Assembly: GCA_029961685.1 (NCBI GenBank)
Contig: JARWKL010000003.1
Coordinates: 12,323,282-12,387,281, forward strand
DNA: 64,000 nt
Direction: 5' to 3'
DNA from: Aristolochia californica
Lineage: Eukaryota; Streptophyta; Magnoliopsida; Piperales; Aristolochiaceae
Position numbers and translations under genes: made by a program. Below the pieces are notes generated by a model, which saw nothing but the letters and a program-made list of their open reading frames with translations, had not been told where the DNA came from and did not search any database. Positions 21,464 to 32,770 of this stretch are shown piece by piece (positions within the stretch are counted from its first letter, which is position 1; every line of letters begins with the position of its first letter).

Positions 21464-23291
21464 TAGGGGTGGCATAGAGTCGAACCGAGCTTGAACCTGC
21501 GTATGTTCGAACTGGGCTTGATTTAAATACTTCCAACTCGAGCTCGAACCAAGCTTAGTGTCAAGCCTAAAAGTGGGATCAAGTTCGACCCCAATAATTT
21601 TAACCAAATTCGAGCCCCAACCTACATTTAAAACTTTGCATAAAAAATATGTCTCAATTTGGGTACTGGATTTTGTGGGCCTTGGAGGTTTATCCACTCG
21701 AAGCGTCAAGTCAAGGTCCATGCACTCCTGACAGGAGAATTTTCACTTTCCAATCATTATAATTATATCCATTGAGAGGAATAATAAAGAAAGAATCAAA
21801 ATTTGGAAAAAATAAAGTTTGAATAACTGCAAAATAAACAACAAGCTTACTAAAATATGCAATGAAGCCAAATATCAAATATTTTCCAATGTAAATAAAT
21901 TCAAACAAATAAATCAACATGTCATTATAATCTTTACTATGGGCTTAGATTATAACACAAGCAATTTATTCACTTTATGATGGAATCAAAATTTGTCTAT
22001 AAAAAAATTTTCAAGGCCTCTATTCATCTAGAAATGTTTTTTGAAATATTTATATCCCATCCTGATTAATCACTTAAATATAATATTTACCTTGTGGAGT
22101 TAAATTATTGTATCTTCATGATTAATCATATTTTTTATGTCATTAACTGTATGTGACTGAGCTTAATGTCACTAGACATTTTCATAATTAAGAATGTTGT
22201 GGTCATTACTTAATTATTCAAATGTAAACAAAAATATGACACCAAAATAATTGACTAAAATTGATGCCAATTATTAATTCCTTATATTTAGGTCAACCAA
22301 AAATATGCATAAAAGCCTAAATAAAAATTTTCATAAGATAAACAGTATCATAAATATGCATTTATACATTCATATATACATGTAAAATTAATTAATTCAT
22401 ATGAATTAAATGAGAAATAGCATAAAAAACAAATATATTGATTTATAATTATTCTAATCTCTATTACATGTATCCAACAATAACACTTGAAGTGAGATGG
22501 CCAAGAGGTCATTTTACAAAACATTATGTTGAGGGAGTGGGTTCAAATCCCACACTTAAAAAAAAAAAAATTCTTAGGATTACTGAGCCCGACCGACTTG
22601 GTTACACTGTTCGGAATAGGTGAGTCACATCAAACTCAGTCCGAACCTTGGAGGTCATCTTCAACCATTGGCCACACGTAGAGAGCAACGCCCTGTGCCG
22701 GCCTCTGTCACCACCTTGACGTCGGCCACCATTGTAATTGACAACAGCGCACCCAACGCCAACCTTGGCTATGTTCCAACATGTCGTAGAGCCAAGAATA
22801 CAATTGAGGCTACTCACCCAAAAAGGTGTTTCTTCGTTTTTTAAGAATCCAAACAGGTACAAGTCCAACCTCTACCTGCAAATAGCAACAAACAAAAATT
22901 TGAACCCATACCCCTTTTTCTATTCATCCCCACTGCTTACCTTCTCTCCGATCGTGACGCACGATGGAGGACACGGAGGAAAATTTGCGACCGACGCTCA
23001 ACCAATGCAATGCGTGTGGATCAGTCGTGCCGGGAAGTTGGAAACACTAGTTTGCATCAGTCGAAAATTCAGGAGGGAAAGTTTTCATGTTCGATCCCGA
23101 CTCCCAACTCTTTAAGTAAACGAGCCGGTTTGCGAGTTCGTGAACCGAACCAAGCTTTGTTTGGGTTCAGCTCGTTTACTTAAATGAGTCTAAAACCCGA
23201 TCTCGAATTCTATTCGAGATTGGGTTTATTTGAATCAAATCGAGCCAAACTCGAGCTATTCGCGAATCGGCTAGGTTAGATACCACCTCTA
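21464..23291 (-). mobile_element. Non-autonomous hAT element, 1828 bp, duplication TTCTATGT/TTCTCTGT
   Basis: The left end TAGGGGTGGCAT and the right end (other strand) TAGAGGTGGTAT form the terminal inverted repeats. The flanking octamers TTCTATGT (21456-21463) and TTCTCTGT (23292-23299) differ by one base, fitting a hAT 8-bp duplication. The 21464 end closely resembles the right end of the transposase-bearing element at 35928. The 23291 end resembles that element's left end at 26968 (shared GATTGGGCTCATTTAAGT-like and GGTTCGGTTC words). This is therefore a deletion derivative or relative lying in reverse orientation. The interior has no transposase; it carries a tRNA-derived insertion (22491-22570) and a GC-rich segment (22600-23060) of unknown origin. 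Confidence 0.8.
22491..22570 (+). repeat. tRNA-derived, A-tailed insertion (SINE or retroposed tRNA-Leu-like)
   Basis: An A-box-like GATGGCCAAGAGGTC (22496-22510) and a B-box-like GGGTTCAAATCCC are spaced as in a tRNA and resemble tRNA-Leu. After CCCACAC there is a run of A. The acceptor and anticodon arms cannot be folded properly by eye, so it is not a working tRNA gene. The poly(A) points to retroposition. Confidence 0.6.
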
Positions 23292-23299
23292 TTCTCTGT

Positions 23300-23473
23300 T
23301 AAGCAAATTGATAAGAGGATGGTACATTTTCTAATGAAAACTCAACAAGAGAGTAAAGAGAATAAGAATGGAGAAAAAGTTCTGATTCGAGAATGAGATG
23401 GGTGGAAAATAGGGTTTTGCGCAGGTAAGTTTAAGTGAGGAATAATGACGGTAGGAGAAAAGTAGGAGACTAA
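23300..23473. other. Short spacer between hAT element and MITE
   Basis: Nothing recognised. Confidence 0.5.
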
Positions 23474-23861
23474 GGGCTTCTTTGAAACCGAAAGAAAATA
23501 AAAGACAAGAAAAGAAAAAGAGAGATAAAATTATTTTCAGTGTTTGATAGCAAAGAATCATCGGGAGAAAAGAAAAGAAGAGAGAAAATCAGTTAATAAT
23601 TTTTATCTGATAAATTGATGAAATTTGGTAAAAAAAAAAAAGAAAAGAAATAGAAACTTAAAAGAAATTTTAATCATCAAAATTTTAAAATATTACTATT
23701 TTTTTTCTATGTATATCCTAACAAAAGAAATTATATTTCTCTTACATTTTTTTCTGACATTTTCCATACGCATCCAAATAAGAGAAAAACCCCTCTTTTC
23801 TTTTCTTTTATTTCCTCTTTCTCTTATCTCCATTTTCTTTTCTCTCCGTTTCAATAAGGTC
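23474..23861. mobile_element. Probable MITE with imperfect 25-bp terminal inverted repeats
   Basis: The left end GGGCTTCTTTGAAACCGAAAG and the right end (other strand) GACCTTATTGAAACGGAGAG align with a one-base gap and a few mismatches. Flanking trinucleotides are TAA and TGA. The inside is purine-rich on the left and pyrimidine-rich on the right, so the arms could pair further. Tourist-type is the likeliest class. Confidence 0.45.
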
Positions 23862-24597
23862 TGAAGGCATTTTCGTGGGAATATCAACAAATTATGATTT
23901 AGAAAAATGAAAAAAATCGTAATTTCTTAAAAATTAGTCGGTATATACATTATAAATTTTTAGATAATTTTCTTTTGGCAGGCACAGACGCAGCGATTGT
24001 CTTAATTTCTTTTCCTTTCCAAAAAGCTTATCGACTTAACAAAAAGCAGAGTGCAGTCGGCCAGAACTCATAACAGCAAGGTCTTAACCTCCCAACTTTA
24101 AGGGACTGGCATTGCTTTTCATGGCAGAGCATTAAATGATCTTCCTCGCCTCCGTCCTCATTTCCGTCCAAAACCCAAACTGAAATTAAAACTCTCACAG
24201 CCTAAGAATGGAAAATAAAGGATTTGATATTTAGACTAGGCGTGTGCAATTTTCAGCCACCGTCCTGTGAGTATTCCTCGTGCGTCTCAGGGTGTGGTGC
24301 GTCTCTGAATGGAGTGTTTGGTTTCTGATTCTCTGGGTAACGCGAGGGTGTTTTCGATAATTTTCGCTGATAAGTATCTCTCGAAGGTACGTGCGAGATG
24401 CCATTTTTGTCATTCCACCACCTCCGCCACTCACCTTTTTTACTCTCCCCAAGCGTCAAGTCGCTCGCCATTCCAATTTTCTCGCCTCTCGCTCTCTCCC
24501 TCTCCCTCTTTCTTCTCCGATTCCTGCTACGCCTGCGCTCTTAAAACCCATTCAAACCCCTCTTCCAATCTCCTGCTCACTCTCCGCTGCGTTTCTA
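23862..24597. other. Upstream region and probable 5' UTR of the HIPP gene
   Basis: Separates the MITE from the HIPP start. From about 24390 it becomes rich in CTCTC and CCTCTT, common in plant 5' leaders. I see no confident TATA box. Frames here on both strands are chance frames. Confidence 0.4.
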
Positions 24598-25725
24598 ATG
24601 GCGGAAGTTGAAGGACAAGCGGAACCTCTCAAATATCAGGTACGCCCGCGGCCGAGCCAGCCTTCAATGAGTACCTACGTATCTTTCTCGTCTATAAATC
24701 AGTTTTCCGACTGCTAAGACCCTTGTGTGTCTTCTTCTCAGACATGGGTTTTGAAAGTTTCTATCCATTGCGAAGGTTGTAAGAAGAAAGTTAAGAAAGT
24801 TCTACAAAGCGTCGAAGGTAAGGAAAGGATCCTGTTCCCTGTCACGGGATGATAACTTGATTTGATTTTAGTTGGGAAGAAATTCCAACTGCTGGAACTG
24901 ATTCTATACTTTGTTAAATGCTCTATTTCTTGCTCAGGCGTTTATACGACGACCATTGATTCGCAGCAGCATAAAGTCACGGTCACTGGAAACGTGGACA
25001 CCGACACTTTAATCAAGAAGCTTTTTAAATCGGGGAAAGCGGCGGAGCTTTGGCCGGAGAAAAGCGAGAGGAAGAACAAAAAGCAATCCAAGTCCGGGGG
25101 GAAAGTAAAGGTGAAAGAGGCAAATAGCAGCGAAGATGGCGTATCGGATACCGAGATGAAAGCTCAGGAAAACGAAGAAGGAAAAACACCTCGTGCCAAA
25201 GACACCGAGCCAGTGGAACTCGCGAGTAATAATCCCCACGGAGAAAGTAACAAGACTAGGCAAAAGCCGGACGTGTATCCCAGAACTCCGACCGTCTCAC
25301 CGTCCGATAAAAAACCGACCTCCGACAACCCCGCGCTCGACGATAATCCATCTCCCAGCGGTTCCGGTTCCGGATCCGGTTTAGGCAAGAAAAAGAAGAA
25401 AAAAGGGAAAAAAGTTAACATCAATGCACCTCCGAACTCGAACGGCGGCGGCGGCGGCAACGACGACGACGACGCCTCGCTCGGCACAAAGTCCAGCGAG
25501 CCCATGAGCCCGGCACCAGCAAACGTGGCATCGAATCACAGCCCTCCAGGACTGCAGCCGGTTTACGCCGTCAGGTACAACACCTCGTATCCGTCCTGGA
25601 GCTACGGGGCCTCATACTATGCGGGACCGGCCTCTCCCTCCACATACGTGTATCCTCCTACGTACATCTCCGTGACCTACGACATCTTCAGCGACGAGAA
25701 TGCGAATTCCTGCACGATCATGTGA
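24598..25725 (+). CDS. Heavy-metal-associated isoprenylated plant protein (HIPP), three exons
   Basis: Exons 24598-24639, 24742-24817 and 24938-25725 join in frame to 301 residues. Both introns (102 and 120 bp) have GT...AG ends; the second splits a Gly codon. The start lies in a good context (TCTAATGGCG) and is the first ATG leading into the domain. Residues about 15-80 form an HMA domain with a CEGC metal-binding pair at 24-27, in the setting VSIHCEGCKKKVKKVL, ending at the KSGKAAELWPE typical of HIPPs. The middle is Lys/Glu/Ser-rich and probably disordered, with a KKKKKKGKK cluster, a Gly run and an Asp run. The C terminus is Tyr/Pro/Ser-rich and ends CTIM, a CaaX farnesylation box expected to anchor the protein to membranes. 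HIPPs bind metals or act as metallochaperones in metal and stress responses. Everything needed for function appears intact, and it is much GC-richer than its surroundings. Confidence 0.93.
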
Positions 25726-26959
25726 GCGTTCGTCGACCATCGCGGACTCTGGTTACACCTTTCCAGAGATGGAGATGAAAAAAAAAAAAGGGTATGAATG
25801 TAAAACGTCTAATTAAAAGGACCTGATGTTATATCAACCCGTTTATGTTTCTTATCTGTCTTCGTGTTATTTGAATCGATTTCTCTCTCTCCCGGGCTTT
25901 TTAGGGAGAAGCAGCCCCACCTTCCCGGTTCTCAGTCTCAAACTCAGCAGATTTGGTGGTTAAACGTGTCCTCTTGGATCTGCTTTTTCTCCAGTAGATA
26001 CCCGACTGCACTGGTCCCCTTATCTTACTCAAAGAAAAGGCTCAAAGAGAATAAATATCTTTCCGTATTTTTGACCGAATCGGTCTGCAATACCCCCGAG
26101 TCGAGTCTCTGTATTGTTTGACATTCCTGCGCGAACTGGGAAGGTCAGTGACGATTGGCCCAACCTTTATTAATATTCTTAATGCATGAGGAATGAGAAT
26201 AGGGCCGAGGGCGTCCCTGCAAATGACACCCATTCTCGAATATCTTCTCTTCGAATCATTTATCACTACCAACTTTTGCGATCCCCACTCTGCTACCTAT
26301 TCTTTCTTTCCTTTCTTCCTTTCAGGAGGCATATTCTGTGATGGCATAGCCCTTCTCGCCTTTTCTCCCGAGGAGAAAAAAATATTGCCATGAAAGGAAG
26401 GAAATGGTGCTGAATTACACCGATAAGAAGAAAAAAAAAATGGTTCTAGAAAGGTCTAGCACTCGATATGGTCAATTATTGGCATTTAATCAATTCAAAT
26501 TAAATATTTGATGCCGAGTACACTTCACTTGTTTGAATGAAGCTCGGGAAAATTGCCAGAGATAGAATTTGCTTGCAAGGAACTTTGGAAAGAGCCCTCC
26601 TGGTCCCTTCACAGATACTCTTTTTCACTGTAACGAAAGTAAGTTAATAATATTTGCAGACACTGATCTAGGAAATGTTGTCATGACAAGCAACTTTACC
26701 ATGTCATCATTTATGCAGAACAGCACTATCCAACAGTATTTGAAAGTCCCAGGATACTTATAACTAGAATATTTTGGATGCTGAATATAATATCATTTAA
26801 CCTCATCAGCACAATTTCTAGATTAAACTGTTCGTGAATATACCTCTTTGAGCTGCTCTGGAAATAAGATGCTCTAAAAGTAATTTAGCTGGATCTCCAA
26901 ATGGGGCTGTTGCGTATAAACGAATTAACTAGTCTGGCTGCTTCATCGTTGCTAATCCA
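25726..26959. other. 3' flank of the HIPP gene, no gene recognised
   Basis: An A-run near 25780 and AATTAAAAGG at 25810 may belong to the 3' UTR; no canonical AATAAA stands nearby until about 26049. Plus-strand frames at 25864-26121, 26193-26393 and 26569-26763 show no known motif. No repeat ends were found. Confidence 0.4.
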
Positions 26960-28291
26960 ACATCAATTAGGGTTTCATCGAACCGAGTTGGTTCATGAGC
27001 GGCTCGGCTTGGTTCTGGCTCGATTCAGTTTAGTTTATCTTGATTCGAATCAAATTCAAGATTAAGATTGGGCTCATTTAAGTTAACGAATTAAGTTTGA
27101 GTGAACCATAGTTCGGTTCGGAACCTCGCTAGCAGGCTAGTTAACTTAACAAGGGCCTGAGCGAGGCTTCAAATTAGTCAGGATTTGACAGCAACAAGTG
27201 AGAGTTGGGAATAAAAAATGGGGATTTGGGGCTCATGAAGATCAGAAGAAAATTGGATCTTGGCGAGAAAAATTGAACTGCAATCTGATCCTTTAGGTAA
27301 GTTTTGGGTTTTTATTCGATTTCATCTTCTTTTTCTTTGATGTTCCGCTCTGATTTCTTCCTCTCCATCTTCTTCCTTGTCGATAGAAGTGACGAAACAA
27401 AGATAAGTTCTTTTATTCTTTATCTTCTGGTATTCATGTTATATTTTGTTTTTGTCACCAATAGAACAATGATTTTTTTGTATTTTTATCTATTGGGTTC
27501 TGGTCCTTTGGATATGTTGAATTCCATTATTTTTCTTCGATCTCGCATTAAAACTGCTATGGACGAACGCCTCATGTTAAGTTAGGAGCTTCCTACTCAT
27601 TTTTCAGAGGTAATGGCTCTTACCGTTCTATTGATTTTTCTATTTTCAACTCTAATACTTAAAAGCTTCTTTAGCTACCCCATCCATAGTTGATAGTATG
27701 AATGAAAGGCCAATTACCTTGTTTCATCCGGAACAAAACGTAATTGAATATTTGGAGTTGTAGAAATTGGGGGTAGATCCATTTGTTATTTTGTAAATTT
27801 GTATCTGTACGCTGTCTTTTTTTTTTTTAACTTACTTCATTCACAAAATTCACAAAGCGGTTTGGTGGATATATCATTTATTTAGAAATAGATCTATATC
27901 TATATCTATTTGACTATATATCTGGCTGGTTGACACGGATATAGAAATATGTTATACTGTTGAATAACAAGCCCTCCATTAGATTATCTATATATATCCA
28001 TTTATAAGTAATACGTGTGCTTGGGAGTCCCTAACCCAATTTTTGAAATTTTGATTTTTATTCCTTCATGGAGCCGATGAAAGCAAAATTTTGTCATTGC
28101 TTACTAACTTGCTTCTAAATATCCAGAAAACGTGACAATTTTTTTGTTTTGGTGGTGGTGTTTTAGCTTTGGAGATATCAGGGCAGAGGTGGTGGAAGGT
28201 GAAAGTTTTAGTTTGCATGAATTTGTTGGTTGAAGCTTCAAAGCTGAATTACCATTCACTTGAAGGTATAGAATAACTTTTTAAAAGGTTC

Positions 28292-28769
28292 TGTTATGGT
28301 CTCTAACCATGGACCGAGTAATGCGACGGTGTGAGAGGTTTTCTGGAATTTTTGAGCCTGAATCGGGTTTCCGACTTCTCTCTAGACGACCTATGTTGAC
28401 GGTTTAGGGTGAATCAGCGGAATAGAAGGTGGGAAAGGGGAAAACGATGGAGGAGAAGGGAGATTAGACTCGTCGAAGGGAGTCTTCACCTTGGGTTCTA
28501 GGGGAACGCCGACCCTGGTTCCTTTGGGAGAACGCAGATCCTGTGAATATTTCTTCTTACCTTTCTTTTCTTCTCGATGGCCTAATAAGCAAAGGCTCGA
28601 GCAACGTTAGAGATTATTACAATACTGTCGTCGTGGGTCCACCTACTTACCATTCATGAAATAAGAAATACATGAAACATATAATGTCTAATGTCCTACT
28701 CTGCTCCCTGAGTTAGCAACTCATCCACAACGCCACTGGATGATTCGTTGTGCTATTGAGTCCACAACA
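28292..28769 (-). repeat. 3' LTR of the gypsy element
   Basis: 478 bp, TGTTATGGTCTC...CCACAACA on the plus strand. It matches 32138-32599 closely but carries a TTCTTACCTTTCTTTTC duplication absent from the other. Confidence 0.85.
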
Positions 28770-28882
28770 TCACTCCCCTCCTCGAGAACGAGCTTGTCTA
28801 CGAGCTCGAAGGAATGGTATGCCCGAAACTGATAGACATTATCCCACGTAGCCGGTTCTCCACAAGAGCCGTAGGTATGACC
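28770..28882 (-). pseudogene. C-terminal remnant of a gypsy integrase chromodomain
   Basis: The minus strand reads EPATWDNVYQFRAYHSFELV, followed by DKLVLEEGSDVVD and then the 3' LTR. An ATWE-like word with F...FP.F.LEDK spacing is the usual end of integrase in chromodomain-bearing gypsy elements. Only about 35 residues survive, next to the polypurine tract. Confidence 0.6.
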
Positions 28883-29564
28883 TGCAAGGAGTAATTTTTT
28901 TTTTTTTGTAAGCTGTTGAGCAGAGAGATGATGACCTCTGAGTTGGGTTGAATCCGATTACCAGGTCCATCCTATAGACCATCAACATGAGTCCCATAAG
29001 CATCTTCATTCAAGTAAGCCTTCTACAGCCATTGCCAAAAAATTGGTGAGATCCTGTGCTGCAGGGAAATCCTCTCCGTCAGTGCAGCTTCTGGATAATC
29101 TGGACACTGTCCACACTGCTCTGGGCCAGGGCAGAGAACCAGGAAGGAAGCAGAGTGGCATCTGGTCTGTTACGAATATTGTGATCTGCCATCATAGACG
29201 TAGGTTCCAGAAGGTGGCCTGTGGTTGAGCTGGCCAGTTGGCAGACTAGAGCGAGATGATCGCTGCTGCACTTTCCACTTGGAAGGCCGCCTGTGGTATG
29301 TAGTATGTGTATTCGTAAGGTTTCATCCATTCCAATTGGACAATGTGCTGGGATCTCCGGATATGCATTGTGAAGGTTGAGGTGGGGCCTGAAAGAAGTG
29401 CATCTTTTACTTCCAACAGCCAGTCTTAATTTTCTGCACTGCACGTATATCTTAATGGCAGTGACCTGTCCATTGCCTGCCTAGAATTCTTTCTGCTGTC
29501 ATGCATTAGAAGGTCCCACTCAGATGAAGCCAAAAGCTGATAAGGTGCACTCTGTGGCAGGCTA

Positions 29565-30254
29565 TCAGCAACAACTACAACATGCTTGTGTTCTCTGCAG
29601 AAATGTTCTCACCTGACCCATTGGGAGATCTCCACCCATATTGGGATACAGAGCATTTGGAACAAGTCCACTCTCACTATCAGCAACAGCGTGTGGGTGC
29701 CAACACCCTTTGAATTCAAGGAAAGATCCTCCCTGCTCATGGCAAGAAACTGCAGAATTTGAACCATGTGAGAAAAGAACAGGTCGACATTGTGACCCCA
29801 GTGAAGAATTGGCAGTAACTGCAATTGACCTAAGAACATCAATACAGCAATTCGCATAGAGAATTTTAGAGGCTTGAGGAACGTTTCCATCAGAGTCTTT
29901 CACCACATAGTCCTTGTGTGTGGCAAAATCACGATCCCCTGCTACTTGCAGTTGAATAAGAACGTCAGGAAGGCCAGTGGCACCAGGATTCAAAGGAAGT
30001 CTTCCCCATTTTGTGGAGTACAACACTTCAATAGGACGTTTAATTTGAAGTGGCATGATGGGTACCCGATACCCCACACTGGTCTGAATCTTGCTGATCA
30101 GTGCCCCATATGTCGTGGAGGTTACAACAAAGCCAACTTGGAGTGGCGCTCTGCGGAACCCCGGTGCTGCGCACCCAGCAGGTCCTTCGCTGGCTTCACT
30201 CTTGTTGTGGTCCAATGTGTCAAAAGGTGCATACCAGTGGTGTTCATTTGCCAC
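29565..30254 (-). CDS. 229-codon frame of unknown origin inside the gypsy element
   Basis: It occupies the place where reverse transcriptase and integrase would be expected but matches neither: there is no YxDD motif and no HHCC or DDE pattern that I can see. Composition looks protein-like, with stretches such as KWGRLPLNPGATGLPDVLI and THKDYVVKDSDG. The C-terminal part ends in CCSCC. An overlapping frame at 29609-29890 continues similar-looking sequence, which suggests a frameshifted copy of something longer. It may be a host-gene fragment carried by the element, or an unfamiliar retroelement protein. I do not recognise it. Adjacent frames at 29079-29444 and 30315-30548 (minus) are equally unassigned. 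Confidence 0.4.
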   Translation of the reverse strand: MANEHHWYAPFDTLDHNKSEASEGPAGCAAPGFRRAPLQVGFVVTSTTYGALISKIQTSVGYRVPIMPLQIKRPIEVLYSTKWGRLPLNPGATGLPDVLIQLQVAGDRDFATHKDYVVKDSDGNVPQASKILYANCCIDVLRSIAVTANSSLGSQCRPVLFSHGSNSAVSCHEQGGSFLEFKGCWHPHAVADSESGLVPNALYPNMGGDLPMGQVRTFLQRTQACCSCC

Positions 30255-30576
30255 TGTATTCAGAGGCGTCAGTGCTATTATGAATGCAAGATAATAAATT
30301 GGTGGAAGCGTAATTTAAGATGCTGAACGGGTATCATATCTCGTTGTGCACACTGCATTGAAGGCATGAATAACTACAATGGACTGATGAAGAGCATCAG
30401 CCACCCTGAGAGCCGTTCTAGCCCATTTTGGGGGCATCATCGCGATGTTTCTGAAGCAACTCAATACCAACCTCACGCAGTCCAGTGGCAGATGTGAATT
30501 TGGCCAGTGCCTTTGGAAGTAAAGGTTGGCTAGTACGGGGTTGTCCATAGATGATCACCTGCTGTGGAGGAGTAAT

Positions 30577-30813
30577 TCAAAGGGCTGCTGTTTGCTGTTC
30601 AACGGAAGCCTTCGCAGTGGTAACTTCAGCCTTCTGCCTTTGGAACGTTAAGTGGTGGCCGGCTAGCTCAAAACTCACGGTTAAAGCAGCGAAATCCCAC
30701 AAAATTGGGCCCAACGTGTGGAGCCATTTAATTCCGAGAACCATATCGAATCCCGCTAGAGAGGTAATAAGAAATTCGGCCTCAAACTGATGACCTTCAA
30801 TGGAAAATATCAC
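30577..30813 (-). pseudogene. Second half of the gypsy aspartic protease, frameshifted from gag
   Basis: The minus-strand frame includes GFDMVLGIKWLHTLGPILWD followed by a short FxxxGHHLTF, the usual end of gypsy retropepsin before reverse transcriptase. It lies in a different frame from the DSGSTHNF active-site part, which ends at 30921. The homology stops soon after and no reverse transcriptase follows. Confidence 0.7.
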
Positions 30814-30920
30814 GTTCTTGCTGATTCAGTAAATTGGAAGTTTTTCTCTATTAGCCACTGACATTAAAGCGATTGGACGAGGCTGCACATGAAGTTGTAA
30901 CTGTTGGGCCGCCTTGAAGG

Positions 30921-32114
30921 TTAAAAATTATGGGTACTTCCTGAGTCAACCAGACTTAGGAGAGGTTGCTCATTGACGAGAGCACCAAGTTGCATGGTGT
31001 TGGTGGATTGGAGTCCAGTAATGGCATGGAGAGAGATTTCAGGCTCGTTTTTTGCCTCCATTGTCTCTGCGTTCTCAGAGGCTTCCTCTTCCTCACCATC
31101 AACTTCTAACCAAAAGAACTTCTGACATTGATGGCCAAAGGTGTACTTTTCGTCACAATTATAACATAAGCCTCGGGACCTTCTGTCTTCCATCTTTGCC
31201 CTGGTCAATTTTTTGATGAGTGCCGGTTGAGACGGACTGGGCTTGGGAGCTGGGGAGGGATTGGCAGAGGCACTTGAGCGGCATGTGGATGTGGTGCCAA
31301 CAGCGGGCTTGCTATTTTGCCAAGTCGGCCCACGGTTCTGAAAGTTTTTTTTGGCCTCTAGTGTTCGGGCCAAGTTCATTGCTCTGGCTAAATTAGAGGG
31401 AGCAAGTAGTTCCACCTCTAACCGGAGAGACTTTGTTAAGCCAATAGTAAATAACCCCACTTGTTGATCTACGCGTACCACCTTGCTGGCTCAGGCTAAT
31501 TTCTCTTGAAAAGCTTTCTGATATTGCTCAACCGTGTCGGTTTGGTACAACAAGACTAAATCCCCTAACGGATTGGTCTGAGCCGGCGGTCCAAACTGAA
31601 TTGTGCACAAATCTTTAAATTCCTCCCAGTCTAGGTTCGGGTTCTCCATTTCTAACTGGTGTCCCCATAGTTGTGCTTCATCGAGCATGTGGAAGGTGGC
31701 CAACCCCACTTTGTCGATTTCAGCCGTTCTTTGATGGGAAAAAAAATTCTCACACTTGTAGAGCCAAATCAAGGGGTCCTCAGATCCCTTAAAAATTGGA
31801 AAGTCCAATTTTGTGAACCTTAGGATGGTCCCACCACCTGAACCCGAGCTCATGCCATTCGTTGACTGGGTTGTGCATCCAACGAAATGGTCTCCTTGCG
31901 TAGTCCCAGGGCTCCTCCCTCCTTCACGGGGAGTTGGGTCCCTTACCCCCATTAATTCATCAATTTTTGAGGATAATTCTTGAATTTGAATATTTACCTG
32001 AGAAGCTCTGATGTCGACCAATATAGCCAGACACCCCTCGGTTTCTTCCTGCCCTATCTGTATCATTCCTTTGACGATGGTTCTCCAATCTTCATTTTCC
32101 GTTGGGTCTCCCAT
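30921..32114 (-). pseudogene. Ty3/gypsy gag and start of protease, one in-frame stop
   Basis: The frame probably begins at 32114 (MGDPTEN), shortly after the primer-binding site. A coiled-coil-like N terminus precedes the retrotransposon gag domain (LDFPIFKGSEDPLIWLY, DWEEFKDLC, QYQKAFQEKLA). A TGA at 31491-31493 interrupts the frame, and the same frame continues to 30921 with a Pro/Ser-rich linker. A zinc-knuckle-like CYNCDEKYTFGHQC and the protease active site DSGSTHNF follow. The N-terminal extension 32115-32156 is open but overlaps the primer-binding region and is not credible. Without the stop and the later frameshift it would be a usual gag-protease. Confidence 0.85.
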
Positions 32115-32137
32115 ATTGCCCTGCTCTGATACCAAAA

Positions 32138-32599
32138 TATTATGGTCACTAACCATGGACCAAGTAATGCGACGGTGGGAGAGGTTTTCTGGAATTTTTG
32201 AGCCTGAATCTGGTTTCAGACTTCTCTCTGGATGACCTATGTTGACGGTTTAGGGTGAATCGGCGGAATAGAAGGTCGGAAAGAGGAAAACGATGGAGGA
32301 GATGGGAGATTAAGACTCGTCGAAAGGAGTCTTCACCTTGGGTTCCAGGGGAACACCGACCCTGGTTCCTTTGGGACAATGCAGATCCCATGAATATTTC
32401 TTCTCGATGGCCTAATAAACAATGGCTCGAGCAACGTTAGAGATTATTACAATACTGCCCTCGTGGGCCCACCTACTTACCAATCATGAAATAAGAAATA
32501 CATGAAACATATAGTGCCTAATGTCCTACTCTGCTCCCTGAGTCAACAACTCGTCGACGACACCACTGGGTGACTCGTTGTGCTATTGAGTCCACAACA
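32138..32599 (-). repeat. 5' LTR of the gypsy element
   Basis: 462 bp. It starts TATTATGGTC where the partner has TGTTATGGTC and ends CCACAACA. On the minus strand the primer-binding site follows three bases after it. Confidence 0.85.
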
Positions 32600-32770
32600 G
32601 GTTCCTCTTTTTAGTGATCAAAATATAGGATAGTGTGCACTTAGGAATTTAAATTAGGAAGAATAACTAGCAATTTTCAGTACTGACAGATTCTTTTGTT
32701 TGTATTCCGATTCAATTGGGGTTAAACCCAGTTTGCATGGAACCACCCATCGTAGTATGTGACACTAAAC

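Larger units (their letters stand above)
28292..32599 (-). mobile_element. Ty3/gypsy element lacking reverse transcriptase, duplication GGTTC
   Basis: The LTRs are 28292-28769 (3' LTR on the minus strand) and 32138-32599 (5' LTR). The flanking pentamers are both GGTTC (28287-28291 and 32600-32604). The primer-binding site GCTCTGATACCA (minus-strand TGGTATCAGAGC) is at 32123-32134, and a purine tract on the minus strand adjoins the 3' LTR at 28770-28786. From the 5' end the minus strand carries gag, a zinc knuckle and protease (32114-30577). About 1.6 kb of unrecognised sequence follows, then only the last residues of a chromodomain-type integrase (28770-28882). Reverse transcriptase, RNase H and most of integrase are missing. 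It sits inside the hAT element and is younger than it. Confidence 0.85.

Noticed and set aside
22491..22570. A working tRNA-Leu gene
   Set aside because: The stems do not pair, the anticodon region is AT-rich and unfoldable by eye, and a poly(A) run follows.
23696..23890. Lys/Arg/Glu-rich protein
   Set aside because: It is the purine-rich strand of a MITE arm.
25009..25505. Minus-strand genes opposite the HIPP gene
   Set aside because: They are antisense shadows of its Lys/Ser-rich codons (Phe/Leu/Ser-rich translations).
29874..30326. Plus-strand 150-codon gene within the gypsy element
   Set aside because: It overlaps the longer minus-strand frame, which runs in the element's direction; neither has a domain, and the plus frame is probably a shadow.
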